From Luteibaculum sp964627445 (lineage in GTDB: Bacteria; Bacteroidota; Bacteroidia; Flavobacteriales_D; Luteibaculaceae): 64,000 nucleotides of DNA. A model generated the notes under the pieces. It was not told the DNA's origin. It searched no databases and saw only the letters and a list, made by a program, of their open reading frames with translations. The stretch lies in assembly GCA_964627445.1 (NCBI GenBank), contig CAZVJF010000012.1, positions 1 to 64,000 on the forward strand, read 5' to 3'. Of this stretch, positions 1 through 10,041 are shown piece by piece (the first letter of the stretch is position 1; each line of letters opens with the position of its first letter). The translations under genes and the position numbers were made by a program.

Positions 1-2466
1 TGGAGGTCATTAACGGAACGTGTAGTTATTCGGATACCGTGGAAACCACCGAAAATCCTCTGCCTACGGTAGACCTAGGCGTAGATACTGTGCTCTGTGA
101 AGGGCCTTTTACCATCAGCCCTAATGTCTCACCAGGAGCGTTACTGACATGGTCGACCGGAGCAAGCAGTCCGACCATTGATATCGCTTATACCGACACA
201 ATTATCCTAGATGCTTCTTTGCTCACATGCGAGAACTCGGATACCATCATCGTAACCATAGACACCTTGCCCGTTTTTGACCTGGGTCCCGATCTGGAAT
301 TCTGCGAAGGGGAATCGGTAACCATCAATGCACCCTTGGCGGGAACATGGAATGACGGCTCCGTCCTTCCCACTTACGTTTCTACGGAGACCGAAACGAT
401 TTCTTTAGAGGTCATTAACGGAACGTGTAGTTACTCCGATACCATAGAAACCACCGAAAACCCATTACCCGCGGTAGACTTGGGTGCAGATACTGTGCTC
501 TGTGAAGGGCCGTTTACTCTAAACCCTTCGGTATCGCCTGGATCGATTCTTAGTTGGTCGACCGGAGAAAGCAGTCCGACCATTGATATCGCTTACACGG
601 ATACGATCATCTTAGATGCTTCTTTGCTCACTTGCGAGAACAGCGATACCATCATCGTTACCATAGACACCTTACCCGTTTTCGATCTGGGTCCGGATCT
701 GGAATTCTGCGAAGGAGAATCGGTAACCATCAACGCGCCTTTGGCAGGAACATGGAACGATGGATCCATTCTACCCACTTACGTTTCTACCGAGACGGAA
801 ACGGTCTCTTTGGAGGTCATCAATGGAACCTGCTCTTTCTCAGATACGGTAGAGACCACCGAAAATCCTTTGCCTACCGTAGACTTGGGTGCAGACACTG
901 TGCTTTGCGAGGGTCCGTTTACGCTAAACCCTTCGGTATCGCCTGGATCGATTCTCAGTTGGTCAACCGGGGAAAGCAGTCCAACCATTGATATCGCTTA
1001 TACCGACACGATAATCCTTGATGCAACCCTTCTGACCTGCGAGAACTCGGATACCATCATCGTAACCATAGATACACTACCTGCTTTTGACCTTGGGCCC
1101 AATCTCGAATTCTGCGAAGGAGAATCGGTAACCATCAACGCACCCTTGGTAGGAACATGGAACGATGGCTCCGTCCTACCAACCTACGTTTCTACCGAGA
1201 CCGAAACGGTTTCTTTGGAGGTCATTAACGGAACGTGTAGTTATTCGGATACCGTGGAAACCACCGAAAACCCATTACCCGCGGTAGACTTGGGTGCAGA
1301 CACTGTGCTTTGCGAAGGGCCGTTTACGCTAAACCCTTCGGTATCGCCTGGATCGATTCTCAGTTGGTCAACCGGGGAAAGCAGTCCAACCATTGATATC
1401 GCTTACACGGATACGATCATCTTAGATGCTTCTTTGCTCACCTGCGAGAACTCCGATACCATCATCGTAACCATAGACACTTTGCCCGTTTTCGATCTGG
1501 GTCCGGATCTGGAATTCTGCGAAGGAGAATCGGTAACCATCAATGCACCCTTGGTAGGAACATGGAATGACGGCTCCGTCCTTCCCACTTACGTTTCTAC
1601 CGAAACCGAGACCATTTCCTTGGAAGTCATCAACGGAACGTGTTCCTTCTCGGATACCGTGGAAACCACCGAAAACCCCTTACCCGCGGTAGACCTGGGT
1701 GCAGACACTGTGCTCTGCGAAGGGCCGTTTACCCTAAATCCTTCGGTATCGCTTGGATCAATTCTTAGTTGGTCGACCGGGGAAAGCAGTCCAACCATTG
1801 ATATCGCTTACACGGATACGATCATCTTAGATGCTTCTTTGCTCACATGCGAGAACTCGGACACGATTATTGTAACGATAGACACCTTACCCGTTTTTGA
1901 CCTGGGTTCTGACTTGGAATTCTGTGAAGGCGAGTCTGTAACGATCAATGCGCCTTTAGCAGGAACCTGGAATGACGGCTCCGTCCTTCCCACTTACGTT
2001 TCTACCGAGACCGAAACGGTTTCTTTGGAGGTCATCAACGGAACGTGTAGTTATTCGGATACCGTGGAAACCACCGAAAATACTTTGCCTGCAGTAGACT
2101 TGGGTGCAGACACTGTGCTTTGCGAAGGGCCGTTTACCCTCAATCCTTCGGTATCGCCTGGATCGATTCTCAGTTGGTCTACAGGTGAAAGCAGTCCGAC
2201 CATTGATATCGCCTACACAGACACGATAATCCTTGATGCAACCCTTCTGACCTGCGAGAACTCGGATACCATTATCGTTACCATAGACACCTTGCCCGTT
2301 TTCGATCTGGGTCCTGACTTGGAGTTTTGCGAAGGAGAATCGGTTACAATCAACGCACCCTTGGCAGGTACATGGAACGATGGCTCCATTCTACCCACTT
2401 ACGTTTCTACCGAGACGGAAACGGTCTCTTTGGAGGTCATCAACGGAACCTGCTCTTTTTCGGACA
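1..2466 (+). repeat. Six 405-bp tandem repeats inside the giant adhesin gene
   Basis: The same segment recurs at an exact 405-bp period: the codons for PTIDIAYTDT recur near 173, 578, 983, 1388, 1793 and 2198. The array is cut by the window start and ends near codons for NGTCSFSDTLE. Copies differ mainly at scattered synonymous positions and a few residues (SYSD/SFSD, APLAG/APLVG, DASLL/DATLL). The mosaic distribution of these variants suggests recent duplication or gene conversion. Such arrays are prone to assembly collapse, so the copy number shown may not be the real one. Confidence 0.93.
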
Positions 2467-5400
2467 CTTTAGAAACCGAAGCCTTAGCATACCCTGAGTT
2501 TTCGTTAGGGCCCGACACGGTGCTTTGTAATGCTGTTTCCTATGTTTTGGAACAACCCATGCCCGGACTTTGGAACAATGAACTCAATGCGCCCAGCATT
2601 ACGCTAACGCAGGACACGCTGGTTCAATTTCACGCCTGGAATGCGCAATGTGAGACGGTAGACGAAATCTCGATAACCTTCGAATCCATAGCGGCATTGG
2701 CCCTTCCCACCGATACCACCACCTGCTCAGATGATAGTGTGCGCGTGGAAATACCCTTATTGCCCAACGAGCTTTGCATTTGGAGTGATGCGGTAGATGC
2801 CAGCATACGCTACCTCAACCAGCCCGGATTGTATTGGGTGGAAAAATATACGCCCAATTGTGCCGTGCGCGACACCATGCAGTTGGATACCGCTGCGCAA
2901 ATTCATCCTACCACACCCGATAGTCTTTTTGCCTGTGAGGACAATCCCCTAACCTACACCTACACTCTGCAAGCCAACGAAAGCTTGATATGGGATAATA
3001 GCAGCACCAACCCTACTCGAAGCTTCAGTACCTCAGGCATTTACTGGGCCGATGTAACTAACGGTTACTGCGTAACCCGAGATACCCTCGTGTACCATCA
3101 GGATACGGTGCCCTCATTAAGTTTACCTCCCAGTTTGGCGCTGTGCGAAGGGGACACCCTACTCGTAGCTGCCAACCCCATTCTCGATTATGAATATACC
3201 TGGAATGATGGCGCCACAGGCCCTACACGCCAAACCTATCAGGCCGAAACCGTGACCCTAACAGCGGTGAATGGGAGCTGTGAGCAAAATGCTACTACAA
3301 CCGTATCAGTAGATACCTTGCCCATCATTGAGTTACCAGATACGGTGCTCGCCTGTTTTGGAGAATCACCCACCTTAAACGCAGGTACGGTTGGATTATG
3401 GAGTACGGGAGCAACGGCCCAAGAAATAACCGCAACCCAAACCGGTTGGTACAGCATTACAGCAACCAACGGAACCTGCAGCGTTAGCGACTCTTGCTTT
3501 GTATTTATGGCAACGCTTCCAACACCAGAGAGTCCCACATTGGCGCTGTGTTCCGATGATGCGCAACCTGCAGGTTTTACTCAGGATTACAGTCCGTATA
3601 ACTTTAAGTGGGCCGATAACCAGAGTACCGACCCCAACCGCATTTTTCCGGCGGTGAACGATACGGTGGCTTACAGCTACAACGATTCCTTGTGTGCAGC
3701 AGGAGGTGCGGTGCGCATTGCAGCCACGCAAAAGCCTAATATTTTGGTGCCCGATTCGGTACACATTTGTGCAGGCGACAGTTTTAGACTGGTAGCCGAA
3801 GTTCCACCGGGTTTTGAGGTACGCTGGGAAGACACTCAGGACCCCAACCCAGCACGTTATATTAGCACGCCAGGGTCCTACCGCTTGGTGGCCTCCAACG
3901 GAGTATGCAATGCTACGGATACCTGTGTGTTGCAAACCTCCAATCCACCCCAAATTTTAGACCACGGTATAGACAGCATTTGCCAAGGGGATACGGTAAC
4001 CTATGCCCTACCCCACATTGCGGGCTTTGAAACCCGTTGGTTGGATGGAAGCAATGATACCATAGCACTGCACTTCACCAGCTCTTTGACTTACCGCGTA
4101 TTTAGTGATGTATGCGAACGCGAAAACCAATTTGAACTGGCCGTTTTTGAAGCACCCGGAATTACCATGCCCGAGGAAGTGTGGTTTTGTGAGGGCGATT
4201 CCGTGCGCGTAAATCCTACCATTGCCAGTCCGCTTGCTTATAACTTTACATGGAACGCAGGGACCCCCGATGCCGAAGCTGTATGGATACCAGAACCGGG
4301 TGCCTACACGCTGTCCGTAAATCATGCATTTTGTAGTAGCAGCGATAGCCTCATGGCTTACGAAGATTCCATTCCAGAAGTTAACCTGCCCGACAGTTTA
4401 TTCTTTTGCGAAGGACTGGATACTGCAGTTTCCTTTCCAACCTACAGCCACTACCAGTACAGTTGGGATGGCGATTTTTTTCAAGGCCCTAGAAGGTTTA
4501 CCGCTCCCGGCACCTATGGTCTCAGCATAGTAAACAACACCTGTATGGCTACCGACACCTTGCACGTAACGGAGCTGCGCTACCCGGAAATCACTATACC
4601 CAGTGAAATGGTATTCTGTGAGGATGATTCGGTAGTGATTCAGCCGAGTATTGCGCATTACACCCTTTGGCAGTGGGAAGAAACGGGCAATCGAGACCCT
4701 GTTTTCTACACTGCAGAAAACCTTACCCTGTGGGCAAGCAACAGGTTTTGCGAAAGCCGAGACAGCATGCTACTGCAAACCGACACCATACCCTATTTTA
4801 ATTTAGGTCCGGATACCGCATTTTGTGCAGGTGAAACTATTACCATCACTGCTCCCCAACCCGGCATATGGCACAACGGGGCTAGCGAAAATACCTACAC
4901 CACAGGGATAACAGAATCGTTGATCTACACGGTTACCAATGGAACCTGTAGTTACCAAGACACCTTAGAAGCCATCCAAAAACCCTTACCGGAAGTCACC
5001 CTTCCTCAGGATACCGTACTGTGCGTAGGTCCAATAAATATTACAGGTATGGCCACACCGGGCAGTAGTTTGTTGTGGAGCACGGGTGCAACCAGCCCAT
5101 CGGTGAGCGTTTCCGAAAGCACCACCTTGTGGTTACAAGCCAACTTAAACGGCTGTCTCAGCACAGACACCCTCCACGTCACCATAGACAGCATGCCCGT
5201 TTTTGATCCGTTTACGGACACCGTGCTTTGCGAGGGCACCGAGCTGGAGTACATGCTGGATATACCCTACCCGTATTACTGGCGTATAAGCAATAGTCCT
5301 ACGCTGCAAATCAAAGAACCGGGTACCTACCGATATTATGTATCTAATGGAACCTGTGCCGATAGCGGATACTACACCGTGAACTACCAAGAGCCTGCTG

Positions 5401-8006
5401 TTTTAAATTATCCCGACAGTTTAATCTGTAGCGACAGTCCCATAAGCTACCCGATGCAAGCGCCTGGATACACCTATACCGTTAACGGAAATGCAGCGGA
5501 TTCGGTCTTTACTACCGCCACAGCGGGTGCATATTTAATTACCGCCACCAATGGTGTGTGCACCATAAGCGAGAACTTCACTTTGGATGTTGAAGAAAAA
5601 GCCGTGCTCAATCTAGGTAACAACCGCACCGTTTGTAGCAATGAAACAGTAACACTAGATCCTGTTTTTCCAGAGTATTACAGCTTTGAGTGGGCCGATG
5701 GCAGCCCACAATTGCCGAGGTTAATTACCAATGAAGGCACTTACGAGGCTCGTATATATGGCGCGCGTTGCTCCAGCACCGATCGCATTACCATTACTCA
5801 CGTACAACAGCCGCGTTTTGAATTGTCGCAAAACGCCACCTTATGCGATGGCGATAGCCTATTGCTGATGCCGCAGCGCATACAAAATTCTAGGTCTTGG
5901 ATGTGGTCGGATTTGGGCGAAGTGCCCATACCGGACCGCTATGTGGATGAACCCGGTGTGTTTACGCTAACTGCATTTAATGGCGATTGCCAGTTTAGCG
6001 ATGACATTCGGGTAGACTTCCAAACAGATCCATTTAAAACCTTTAGAGGACAAGGTACTGCCTGCGAAGACCAGGCCTTGATTTTTGATTTATTGCCCGA
6101 CCCCGAATACAACTACCTGTTTGATGGGGAAGTATATACAGAGGACCAAATTTTTATCACCGAGGCCGGAGACTATCCGCTACTGGTAAATGCCAATGGC
6201 TGTAGCTTTAGCGATACCATTTTTGCTCGCTTCCTACCCTACCCCGAGCTGGCCATTGTGCCCAGTGCCCACATTTGCGAGAGCGATAGTTTTTGGGTAT
6301 CCGTGGCTACAGAAAGCGATGTTACCTACCGTTGGAACGACAACCTTGTAGATTCATCGCGTTGGATTTACGATGCCGGAAGCTACGTAATCACCGCCTC
6401 CAGGCGCATGTGCAATAGTCGAGACACCATCATACTCACCGAGGACACCATTCCGCATTACCTAGAAAACGACAGCATAACCTGGTGTAGTGATGCCTTT
6501 GGCCATACCGAATTCCAACTAAATACACCCTACGATGTAACCTGGAAGCATGACAGCAATGAAACCATCGTTATCGATTCAGCTGGATGGAAATACTTTA
6601 CCCTAACCAACGGTTTGTGCAGTAGTGAGGACAGTTTGGTTTTTCTATCCAACCCCTTACCCAACCCCATGCCCATGGCACAAACCGCCTGCGATGGAGA
6701 CACCGTAACTTTTGATATACCACTCCCCAATGGGTATACCGTGGTATGGTCGGATGGCACGGAAGGAAACACCTACACCTCCACCCAAAACCAAAACGTA
6801 TATGCGGTGTATACAGACGGTATTTGTAAAGACAGCATTATGGCCCAGGCCATTTTTAATCCCCTTCCCCAGATTACCGCACTACCCGAGGTACGCGTTT
6901 GTGAGGGCCAGGAATACCAGCTGTCGTACAGCCCAGATACCAATGATGTAGCTCGCTGGGTGAATACCTACAGCAATACCCAATACTCTGGAAACCGAGT
7001 AACAGCAACAGCACCCGAAGACACCACTGTGGTGGGGTACCTACTTTGGGTGCGCGATTCCTTAACGGGCTGCGAAAAGGACACCACCTTTGAGGTAGGC
7101 ATAGACACGCATCCAACCGTTACAGTAGAGCCTAGATATGTTTCTTGCGATGCTCCGGTGGTGATAACCCTGAAAACGGACGGAAATGCGATAGTATGGG
7201 CAGATAGCGTAACGGGAAGCACCCGCGAAGTAAGCATTTCGGGCTGGTATTCCTTTACCGTGTTTCAAGGACTGTGCAGCATTAGCGACTCGGTGCAGGC
7301 ATACGTAGTAAACCAACCTCCTATTGAGCTGGGTCCGGACACCTTTATTTGTAAAGGTGAATCCTACGTATTGGACGCTGGAGTTCCGGTAGCGTGGAAT
7401 ACCGGAGATTTTGCCCCCAGCATAACCGTAACCGAAGAAGGCCTATACAGCATGTTTATTGCCGCAGAGGGCTGCGAACAGCGCGATAGCGTGTATGTAG
7501 AGAAATACGACTTGCCAGAAATTATTGTGAAGGATACGGTAGCATGCGAAGGCGCATACTATACGGTACCCGAAAGCTTTGAGGCTTACGACATTACCTG
7601 GTATGGCGTACCGCCCAATTCCAACAATGAAATTCGCAAAGCTGGGATATACTCATTTGCGGCATCGGGCCAATGTGGCGATAGCACCTACTCCTTTAGC
7701 CTGACCTATGAAAACTGCTTGTACAGCCTGTTTATCCCCAGCGCGTTTACGCCCAATTCCGATGGAAACAACGAGCTTTTTAAAGCCATACATGAAGGTT
7801 TTGACAAAGTGCGTTTGCAGATATACAACCGCTGGGGCGAGCTTATTTTTGATGAAATAGGTGAAGATCCGGGTTGGGACGGAACCTACCAAGGCAATCT
7901 GGTACAAATTGGAGTCTATAATGTGGTGTTTTACGGCTTCTATAACGATGAAAATGGCGAAGAGCAACGCATGAAAGATTTTGGTATGGTAACCGTAGTG
8001 CGGTAG
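1..8006 (+). CDS. Giant repeat protein with T9SS type B C-terminal sorting domain (5' end outside window)
   Basis: The reading frame is open from the first bases of the window (in-frame codons EVINGTCSYSD precede the first possible GTG), so the true start lies upstream. At least 2,668 codons are visible. Residues to about 820 are six near-identical 135-residue units, each made of two Ig-like modules of about 67 residues. From there to about 2,550 come more diverged modules of the same kind, each with a 'L(G)PD/PDS..(F/L)C.G(D/E)' strand and a '(S/T)NG.C...D' strand; two Cys per module suggest disulfides. The last ~90 residues (FIPSAFTPNSDGNNELFK ... YNRWGELIF ... WDGTYQG) are the gliding-motility-associated C-terminal domain (CHU_C type), a type IX secretion signal. 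Inferred role: a secreted surface adhesin. The specific ligand cannot be told from sequence. Confidence 0.9.
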   Translation, partial: EVINGTCSYSDTVETTENPLPTVDLGVDTVLCEGPFTISPNVSPGALLTWSTGASSPTIDIAYTDTIILDASLLTCENSDTIIVTIDTLPVFDLGPDLEFCEGESVTINAPLAGTWNDGSVLPTYVSTETETISLEVINGTCSYSDTIETTENPLPAVDLGADTVLCEGPFTLNPSVSPGSILSWSTGESSPTIDIAYTDTIILDASLLTCENSDTIIVTIDTLPVFDLGPDLEFCEGESVTINAPLAGTWNDGSILPTYVSTETETVSLEVINGTCSFSDTVETTENPLPTVDLGADTVLCEGPFTLNPSVSPGSILSWSTGESSPTIDIAYTDTIILDATLLTCENSDTIIVTIDTLPAFDLGPNLEFCEGESVTINAPLVGTWNDGSVLPTYVSTETETVSLEVINGTCSYSDTVETTENPLPAVDLGADTVLCEGPFTLNPSVSPGSILSWSTGESSPTIDIAYTDTIILDASLLTCENSDTIIVTIDTLPVFDLGPDLEFCEGESVTINAPLVGTWNDGSVLPTYVSTETETISLEVINGTCSFSDTVETTENPLPAVDLGADTVLCEGPFTLNPSVSLGSILSWSTGESSPTIDIAYTDTIILDASLLTCENSDTIIVTIDTLPVFDLGSDLEFCEGESVTINAPLAGTWNDGSVLPTYVSTETETVSLEVINGTCSYSDTVETTENTLPAVDLGADTVLCEGPFTLNPSVSPGSILSWSTGESSPTIDIAYTDTIILDATLLTCENSDTIIVTIDTLPVFDLGPDLEFCEGESVTINAPLAGTWNDGSILPTYVSTETETVSLEVINGTCSFSDTLETEALAYPEFSLGPDTVLCNAVSYVLEQPMPGLWNNELNAPSITLTQDTLVQFHAWNAQCETVDEISITFESIAALALPTDTTTCSDDSVRVEIPLLPNELCIWSDAVDASIRYLNQPGLYWVEKYTPNCAVRDTMQLDTAAQIHPTTPDSLFACEDNPLTYTYTLQANESLIWDNSSTNPTRSFSTSGIYWADVTNGYCVTRDTLVYHQDTVPSLSLPPSLALCEGDTLLVAANPILDYEYTWNDGATGPTRQTYQAETVTLTAVNGSCEQNATTTVSVDTLPIIELPDTVLACFGESPTLNAGTVGLWSTGATAQEITATQTGWYSITATNGTCSVSDSCFVFMATLPTPESPTLALCSDDAQPAGFTQDYSPYNFKWADNQSTDPNRIFPAVNDTVAYSYNDSLCAAGGAVRIAATQKPNILVPDSVHICAGDSFRLVAEVPPGFEVRWEDTQDPNPARYISTPGSYRLVASNGVCNATDTCVLQTSNPPQILDHGIDSICQGDTVTYALPHIAGFETRWLDGSNDTIALHFTSSLTYRVFSDVCERENQFELAVFEAPGITMPEEVWFCEGDSVRVNPTIASPLAYNFTWNAGTPDAEAVWIPEPGAYTLSVNHAFCSSSDSLMAYEDSIPEVNLPDSLFFCEGLDTAVSFPTYSHYQYSWDGDFFQGPRRFTAPGTYGLSIVNNTCMATDTLHVTELRYPEITIPSEMVFCEDDSVVIQPSIAHYTLWQWEETGNRDPVFYTAENLTLWASNRFCESRDSMLLQTDTIPYFNLGPDTAFCAGETITITAPQPGIWHNGASENTYTTGITESLIYTVTNGTCSYQDTLEAIQKPLPEVTLPQDTVLCVGPINITGMATPGSSLLWSTGATSPSVSVSESTTLWLQANLNGCLSTDTLHVTIDSMPVFDPFTDTVLCEGTELEYMLDIPYPYYWRISNSPTLQIKEPGTYRYYVSNGTCADSGYYTVNYQEPAVLNYPDSLICSDSPISYPMQAPGYTYTVNGNAADSVFTTATAGAYLITATNGVCTISENFTLDVEEKAVLNLGNNRTVCSNETVTLDPVFPEYYSFEWADGSPQLPRLITNEGTYEARIYGARCSSTDRITITHVQQPRFELSQNATLCDGDSLLLMPQRIQNSRSWMWSDLGEVPIPDRYVDEPGVFTLTAFNGDCQFSDDIRVDFQTDPFKTFRGQGTACEDQALIFDLLPDPEYNYLFDGEVYTEDQIFITEAGDYPLLVNANGCSFSDTIFARFLPYPELAIVPSAHICESDSFWVSVATESDVTYRWNDNLVDSSRWIYDAGSYVITASRRMCNSRDTIILTEDTIPHYLENDSITWCSDAFGHTEFQLNTPYDVTWKHDSNETIVIDSAGWKYFTLTNGLCSSEDSLVFLSNPLPNPMPMAQTACDGDTVTFDIPLPNGYTVVWSDGTEGNTYTSTQNQNVYAVYTDGICKDSIMAQAIFNPLPQITALPEVRVCEGQEYQLSYSPDTNDVARWVNTYSNTQYSGNRVTATAPEDTTVVGYLLWVRDSLTGCEKDTTFEVGIDTHPTVTVEPRYVSCDAPVVITLKTDGNAIVWADSVTGSTREVSISGWYSFTVFQGLCSISDSVQAYVVNQPPIELGPDTFICKGESYVLDAGVPVAWNTGDFAPSITVTEEGLYSMFIAAEGCEQRDSVYVEKYDLPEIIVKDTVACEGAYYTVPESFEAYDITWYGVPPNSNNEIRKAGIYSFAASGQCGDSTYSFSLTYENCLYSLFIPSAFTPNSDGNNELFKAIHEGFDKVRLQIYNRWGELIFDEIGEDPGWDGTYQGNLVQIGVYNVVFYGFYNDENGEEQRMKDFGMVTVVR

Positions 8007-8169
8007 CTATCGCTGTTGCTTAAGACCTGATTTGGCTTGTACGCAATGGCAAAGCCTTACGACCTATACATTCTTACAAAAGAAACACTTAAAAGCGCTT
8101 TTCTATAGTTCCTCCACAAACATTACAACCGAAAGATACTACCTCAAATTCTTTAGTATATTTCGCTCC

Positions 8170-8604
8170 ATGAAGCGAACAACTGTCCCTCTTATTTTAA
8201 TGGTGCTCGGGCTATTGACTTTGGCCTCTGCCTGTGAGCGTTGCACTAAAACAGAGCCCGTAGTAGGGGTTAGCTTTAGAGATAATTCTGGAGCTCGGAT
8301 TGAAAACGTAAATTTTGAACGGGTATATGCTATACCTAGCCAGCGCGATTTGGACTTTAACACCTTGGGCCACCTGCCTGTAGATGTATCTACCGACAGC
8401 ACGGTGTTTGTTTTTCAACGCCCAGATCGCAGCGATACCGTTTATCTGCGCTATGAGCGCATCCTCAATTTAGCTGAGAACAAGAATGATTACTCCTGCT
8501 TGCAGTTTGATGATTGCTTTGTTCGCTCCACCTTCGACACAACCCAAGTACAACAAGTAGACTTAAACGATGCCAACCCTTTACCGATTACTTTTTTTCT
8601 GTAG
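8170..8604 (+). CDS. Small exported lipoprotein, DUF6452-like
   Basis: The 144-residue product starts with MKRTTVPLILMVLGLLTLAS and then AC, a lipoprotein signal peptide with acceptor Cys at about residue 22. The open frame extends 46 codons further upstream, but that stretch is not signal-like, so the ATG at 8170 is preferred. The mature part contains a '(V)SFRD..G..I(E/K)N(V)' segment and two late Cys (YSCLQFDDC). In size, layout and position just before a DUF6048-like protein it resembles the DUF6452 family of Flavobacteriia; this is from memory of the family, not a search. The stop overlaps the next start by 35 bp, suggesting translational coupling. Function unknown. Confidence 0.6.
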   Translation: MKRTTVPLILMVLGLLTLASACERCTKTEPVVGVSFRDNSGARIENVNFERVYAIPSQRDLDFNTLGHLPVDVSTDSTVFVFQRPDRSDTVYLRYERILNLAENKNDYSCLQFDDCFVRSTFDTTQVQQVDLNDANPLPITFFL

Positions 8605-9232
8605 CTGGCTTGCTATAAGCGCGGCCAATGCTCAGGAGCAGCATTCGCAAAAACTGCATATAGACACCGATATTATGGGGCTTACCACCAAGCCCCTTTC
8701 TGGTTTATCGCTAGACAGTGTAAAATCGCAATACAGAGTTACGGTGGGTTTTTCCTATGCCGTAAAAGAAAATACAGCCATATTTCTAGATGTGGGATAT
8801 GAGCAAAGAGATGCATCCAACCGACTCCAAAACTACACCGACTTTAAAGCTACCGGGCCTTTTTTTAAACTGGCTTTAGGCGATTTTAGAGAAGACGGCT
8901 TCTATGCTAAGTTTGGTATCGCCATTTCTCCTTACCGGATTGTAGCTACCGAAAAAATTGGTGGGCAGTTTCACGAGCCCTTGCTTACACCCATTGACGA
9001 ACGCTGCTACGCCACCTCGGCTTTTTTAGAAGTAGTGCACCGAAAGCCCATAACAGAGCGCCTGTTTATGGCCTTTTCTTTTGCTACCCATTTGGGTAGG
9101 CAATTTAATGCGAGCGACAGTTACTTTATGCCCAACCAAATTGTGATCCCTGGACAAGGAAACTACATCCACCTGGGCGATCTGTCCTACCTTTCCTTTG
9201 CTGGTTTTGCCCGAATCGGTTACGAATTTTAG
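8570..9232 (+). CDS. Exported outer-membrane beta-barrel-like protein, DUF6048-like
   Basis: The 220-residue product has a signal peptide (MPTLYRLLFFCSWLAISAANA, then Q). The mature part alternates hydrophobic and polar residues in strand-length runs (YRVTVGFSYAVKENTAIFLDVGYE, FFKLALGDF, GFYAKFGIAIS) and ends in an aromatic strand finishing GYEF, as expected of a small outer-membrane barrel. It overlaps the preceding lipoprotein gene. The pair matches the DUF6452-DUF6048 neighbours common in Flavobacteriia, whose role is unknown. An enzymatic role looks unlikely since no catalytic motif is visible. Confidence 0.6.
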   Translation: MPTLYRLLFFCSWLAISAANAQEQHSQKLHIDTDIMGLTTKPLSGLSLDSVKSQYRVTVGFSYAVKENTAIFLDVGYEQRDASNRLQNYTDFKATGPFFKLALGDFREDGFYAKFGIAISPYRIVATEKIGGQFHEPLLTPIDERCYATSAFLEVVHRKPITERLFMAFSFATHLGRQFNASDSYFMPNQIVIPGQGNYIHLGDLSYLSFAGFARIGYEF

Positions 9233-9240
9233 TAAAGACT

Positions 9241-9248
9241 TACTTTTG
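9241..9248 (+). promoter_or_regulatory. Promoter -7 box for trmH
   Basis: TACTTTTG fits the Bacteroidota -7 consensus TAnnTTTG and lies 17 bp before the trmH ATG, giving a predicted leader of about 15 nt. No TTTG is found at the expected -33 distance, so only half of the promoter is supported. Confidence 0.45.
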
Positions 9249-9265
9249 CGTTCTTTCAACGCTGG

Positions 9266-9925
9266 ATGACGGACCAAGAGATTATTGCCAAGCTAGAACC
9301 CTACATCGTACCATCGCGCATACAACGCATACGCGAGGTAGCTGCCGAACGCACACGATACCTACGACTTATAGTAGAGGACATTAAGCAAGACCGCAAT
9401 GCCGGTGCGTTGGTGCGAACGGCCGATTGCTTTGGCATACAAGAAGTAATGGTGATTGAAAACCGGTACAACCATCTAGTAGCCAAGAGCATTTCAAAAG
9501 GATCGGATAAGTGGTTGGATATTGAGAAGTTTGATGCTCCCAACACCAACAATACCTTGCGCTGCATAGAAAAAGCAAAAGCAGATGGTTATCGGGTTGT
9601 AGCCACTACGCCCCACAATGCCGATGTAGACTTACCCAACCTGTCGCTAGACCAGCCTACCGCTTTTATGTTTGGCACCGAGGTAGAGGGCTTGAGCCAG
9701 GAAGCGCTGGACCTGGCGGATGTTAAACTCCGCATTCCCATATACGGCTTTACCGAGAGTTTTAATATTTCGGTGGCAGCGGCATTGACACTGCAACACA
9801 GCGTTAACTATCTGCGCCAAAACCAATTGCCGTGGAAGCTCTCCCCTGAAGCTTTATTAGCACTAGAGCGCCAATGGATGATGACCTCGCTGGGAAATCG
9901 CGCCCAAGCTATTATCAACGGATAA
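9266..9925 (+). CDS. trmH: tRNA (guanosine-18-2'-O-)-methyltransferase TrmH
   Basis: The 219-residue SpoU/TrmH-family protein transfers a methyl group from S-adenosylmethionine to the 2'-OH of G18 in tRNA. The three SPOUT motifs are visible: motif 1 RNAGALVRTADCFG (about residues 47-60, with the catalytic Arg), motif 2 FMFGTEVEGLS (about 132-142), and motif 3 IPIYGFTESFNISVAAA (about 154-170), which forms the trefoil knot that binds SAM. The TrmH-type N-terminal helix (RIQRIREVAAERTRYLRLIVEDI) and C-terminal extension are also present, which separates it from RlmB. Length is normal for TrmH. Confidence 0.9.
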   Translation: MTDQEIIAKLEPYIVPSRIQRIREVAAERTRYLRLIVEDIKQDRNAGALVRTADCFGIQEVMVIENRYNHLVAKSISKGSDKWLDIEKFDAPNTNNTLRCIEKAKADGYRVVATTPHNADVDLPNLSLDQPTAFMFGTEVEGLSQEALDLADVKLRIPIYGFTESFNISVAAALTLQHSVNYLRQNQLPWKLSPEALLALERQWMMTSLGNRAQAIING

Positions 9926-9993
9926 ACTCCAAACCTTCAATTATTCAATTTCTTAAAGCCTGATTAAAACTTTTTAATACAATAGTTAGACAT

Positions 9994-10025
9994 TTTGTAT
10001 TTACTGCGCTGTTATAGTATATTCG
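9994..10025 (+). promoter_or_regulatory. Candidate Bacteroidota promoter for the 10042 gene
   Basis: TTTG at 9994-9997 is separated by 20 bp from TATATTCG at 10018-10025. The latter fits the -7 consensus TAnnTTTG with one mismatch. The predicted start of transcription is about 10 nt before the TTG start codon at 10042. Confidence 0.4.
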
Positions 10026-10041
10026 CTGTAAACCTAGTGCA

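Noticed and set aside
188..2398. Series of 61-69-codon minus-strand ORFs at a 405-bp period
   Set aside because: They are antisense shadows of the tandem repeats in the adhesin gene.
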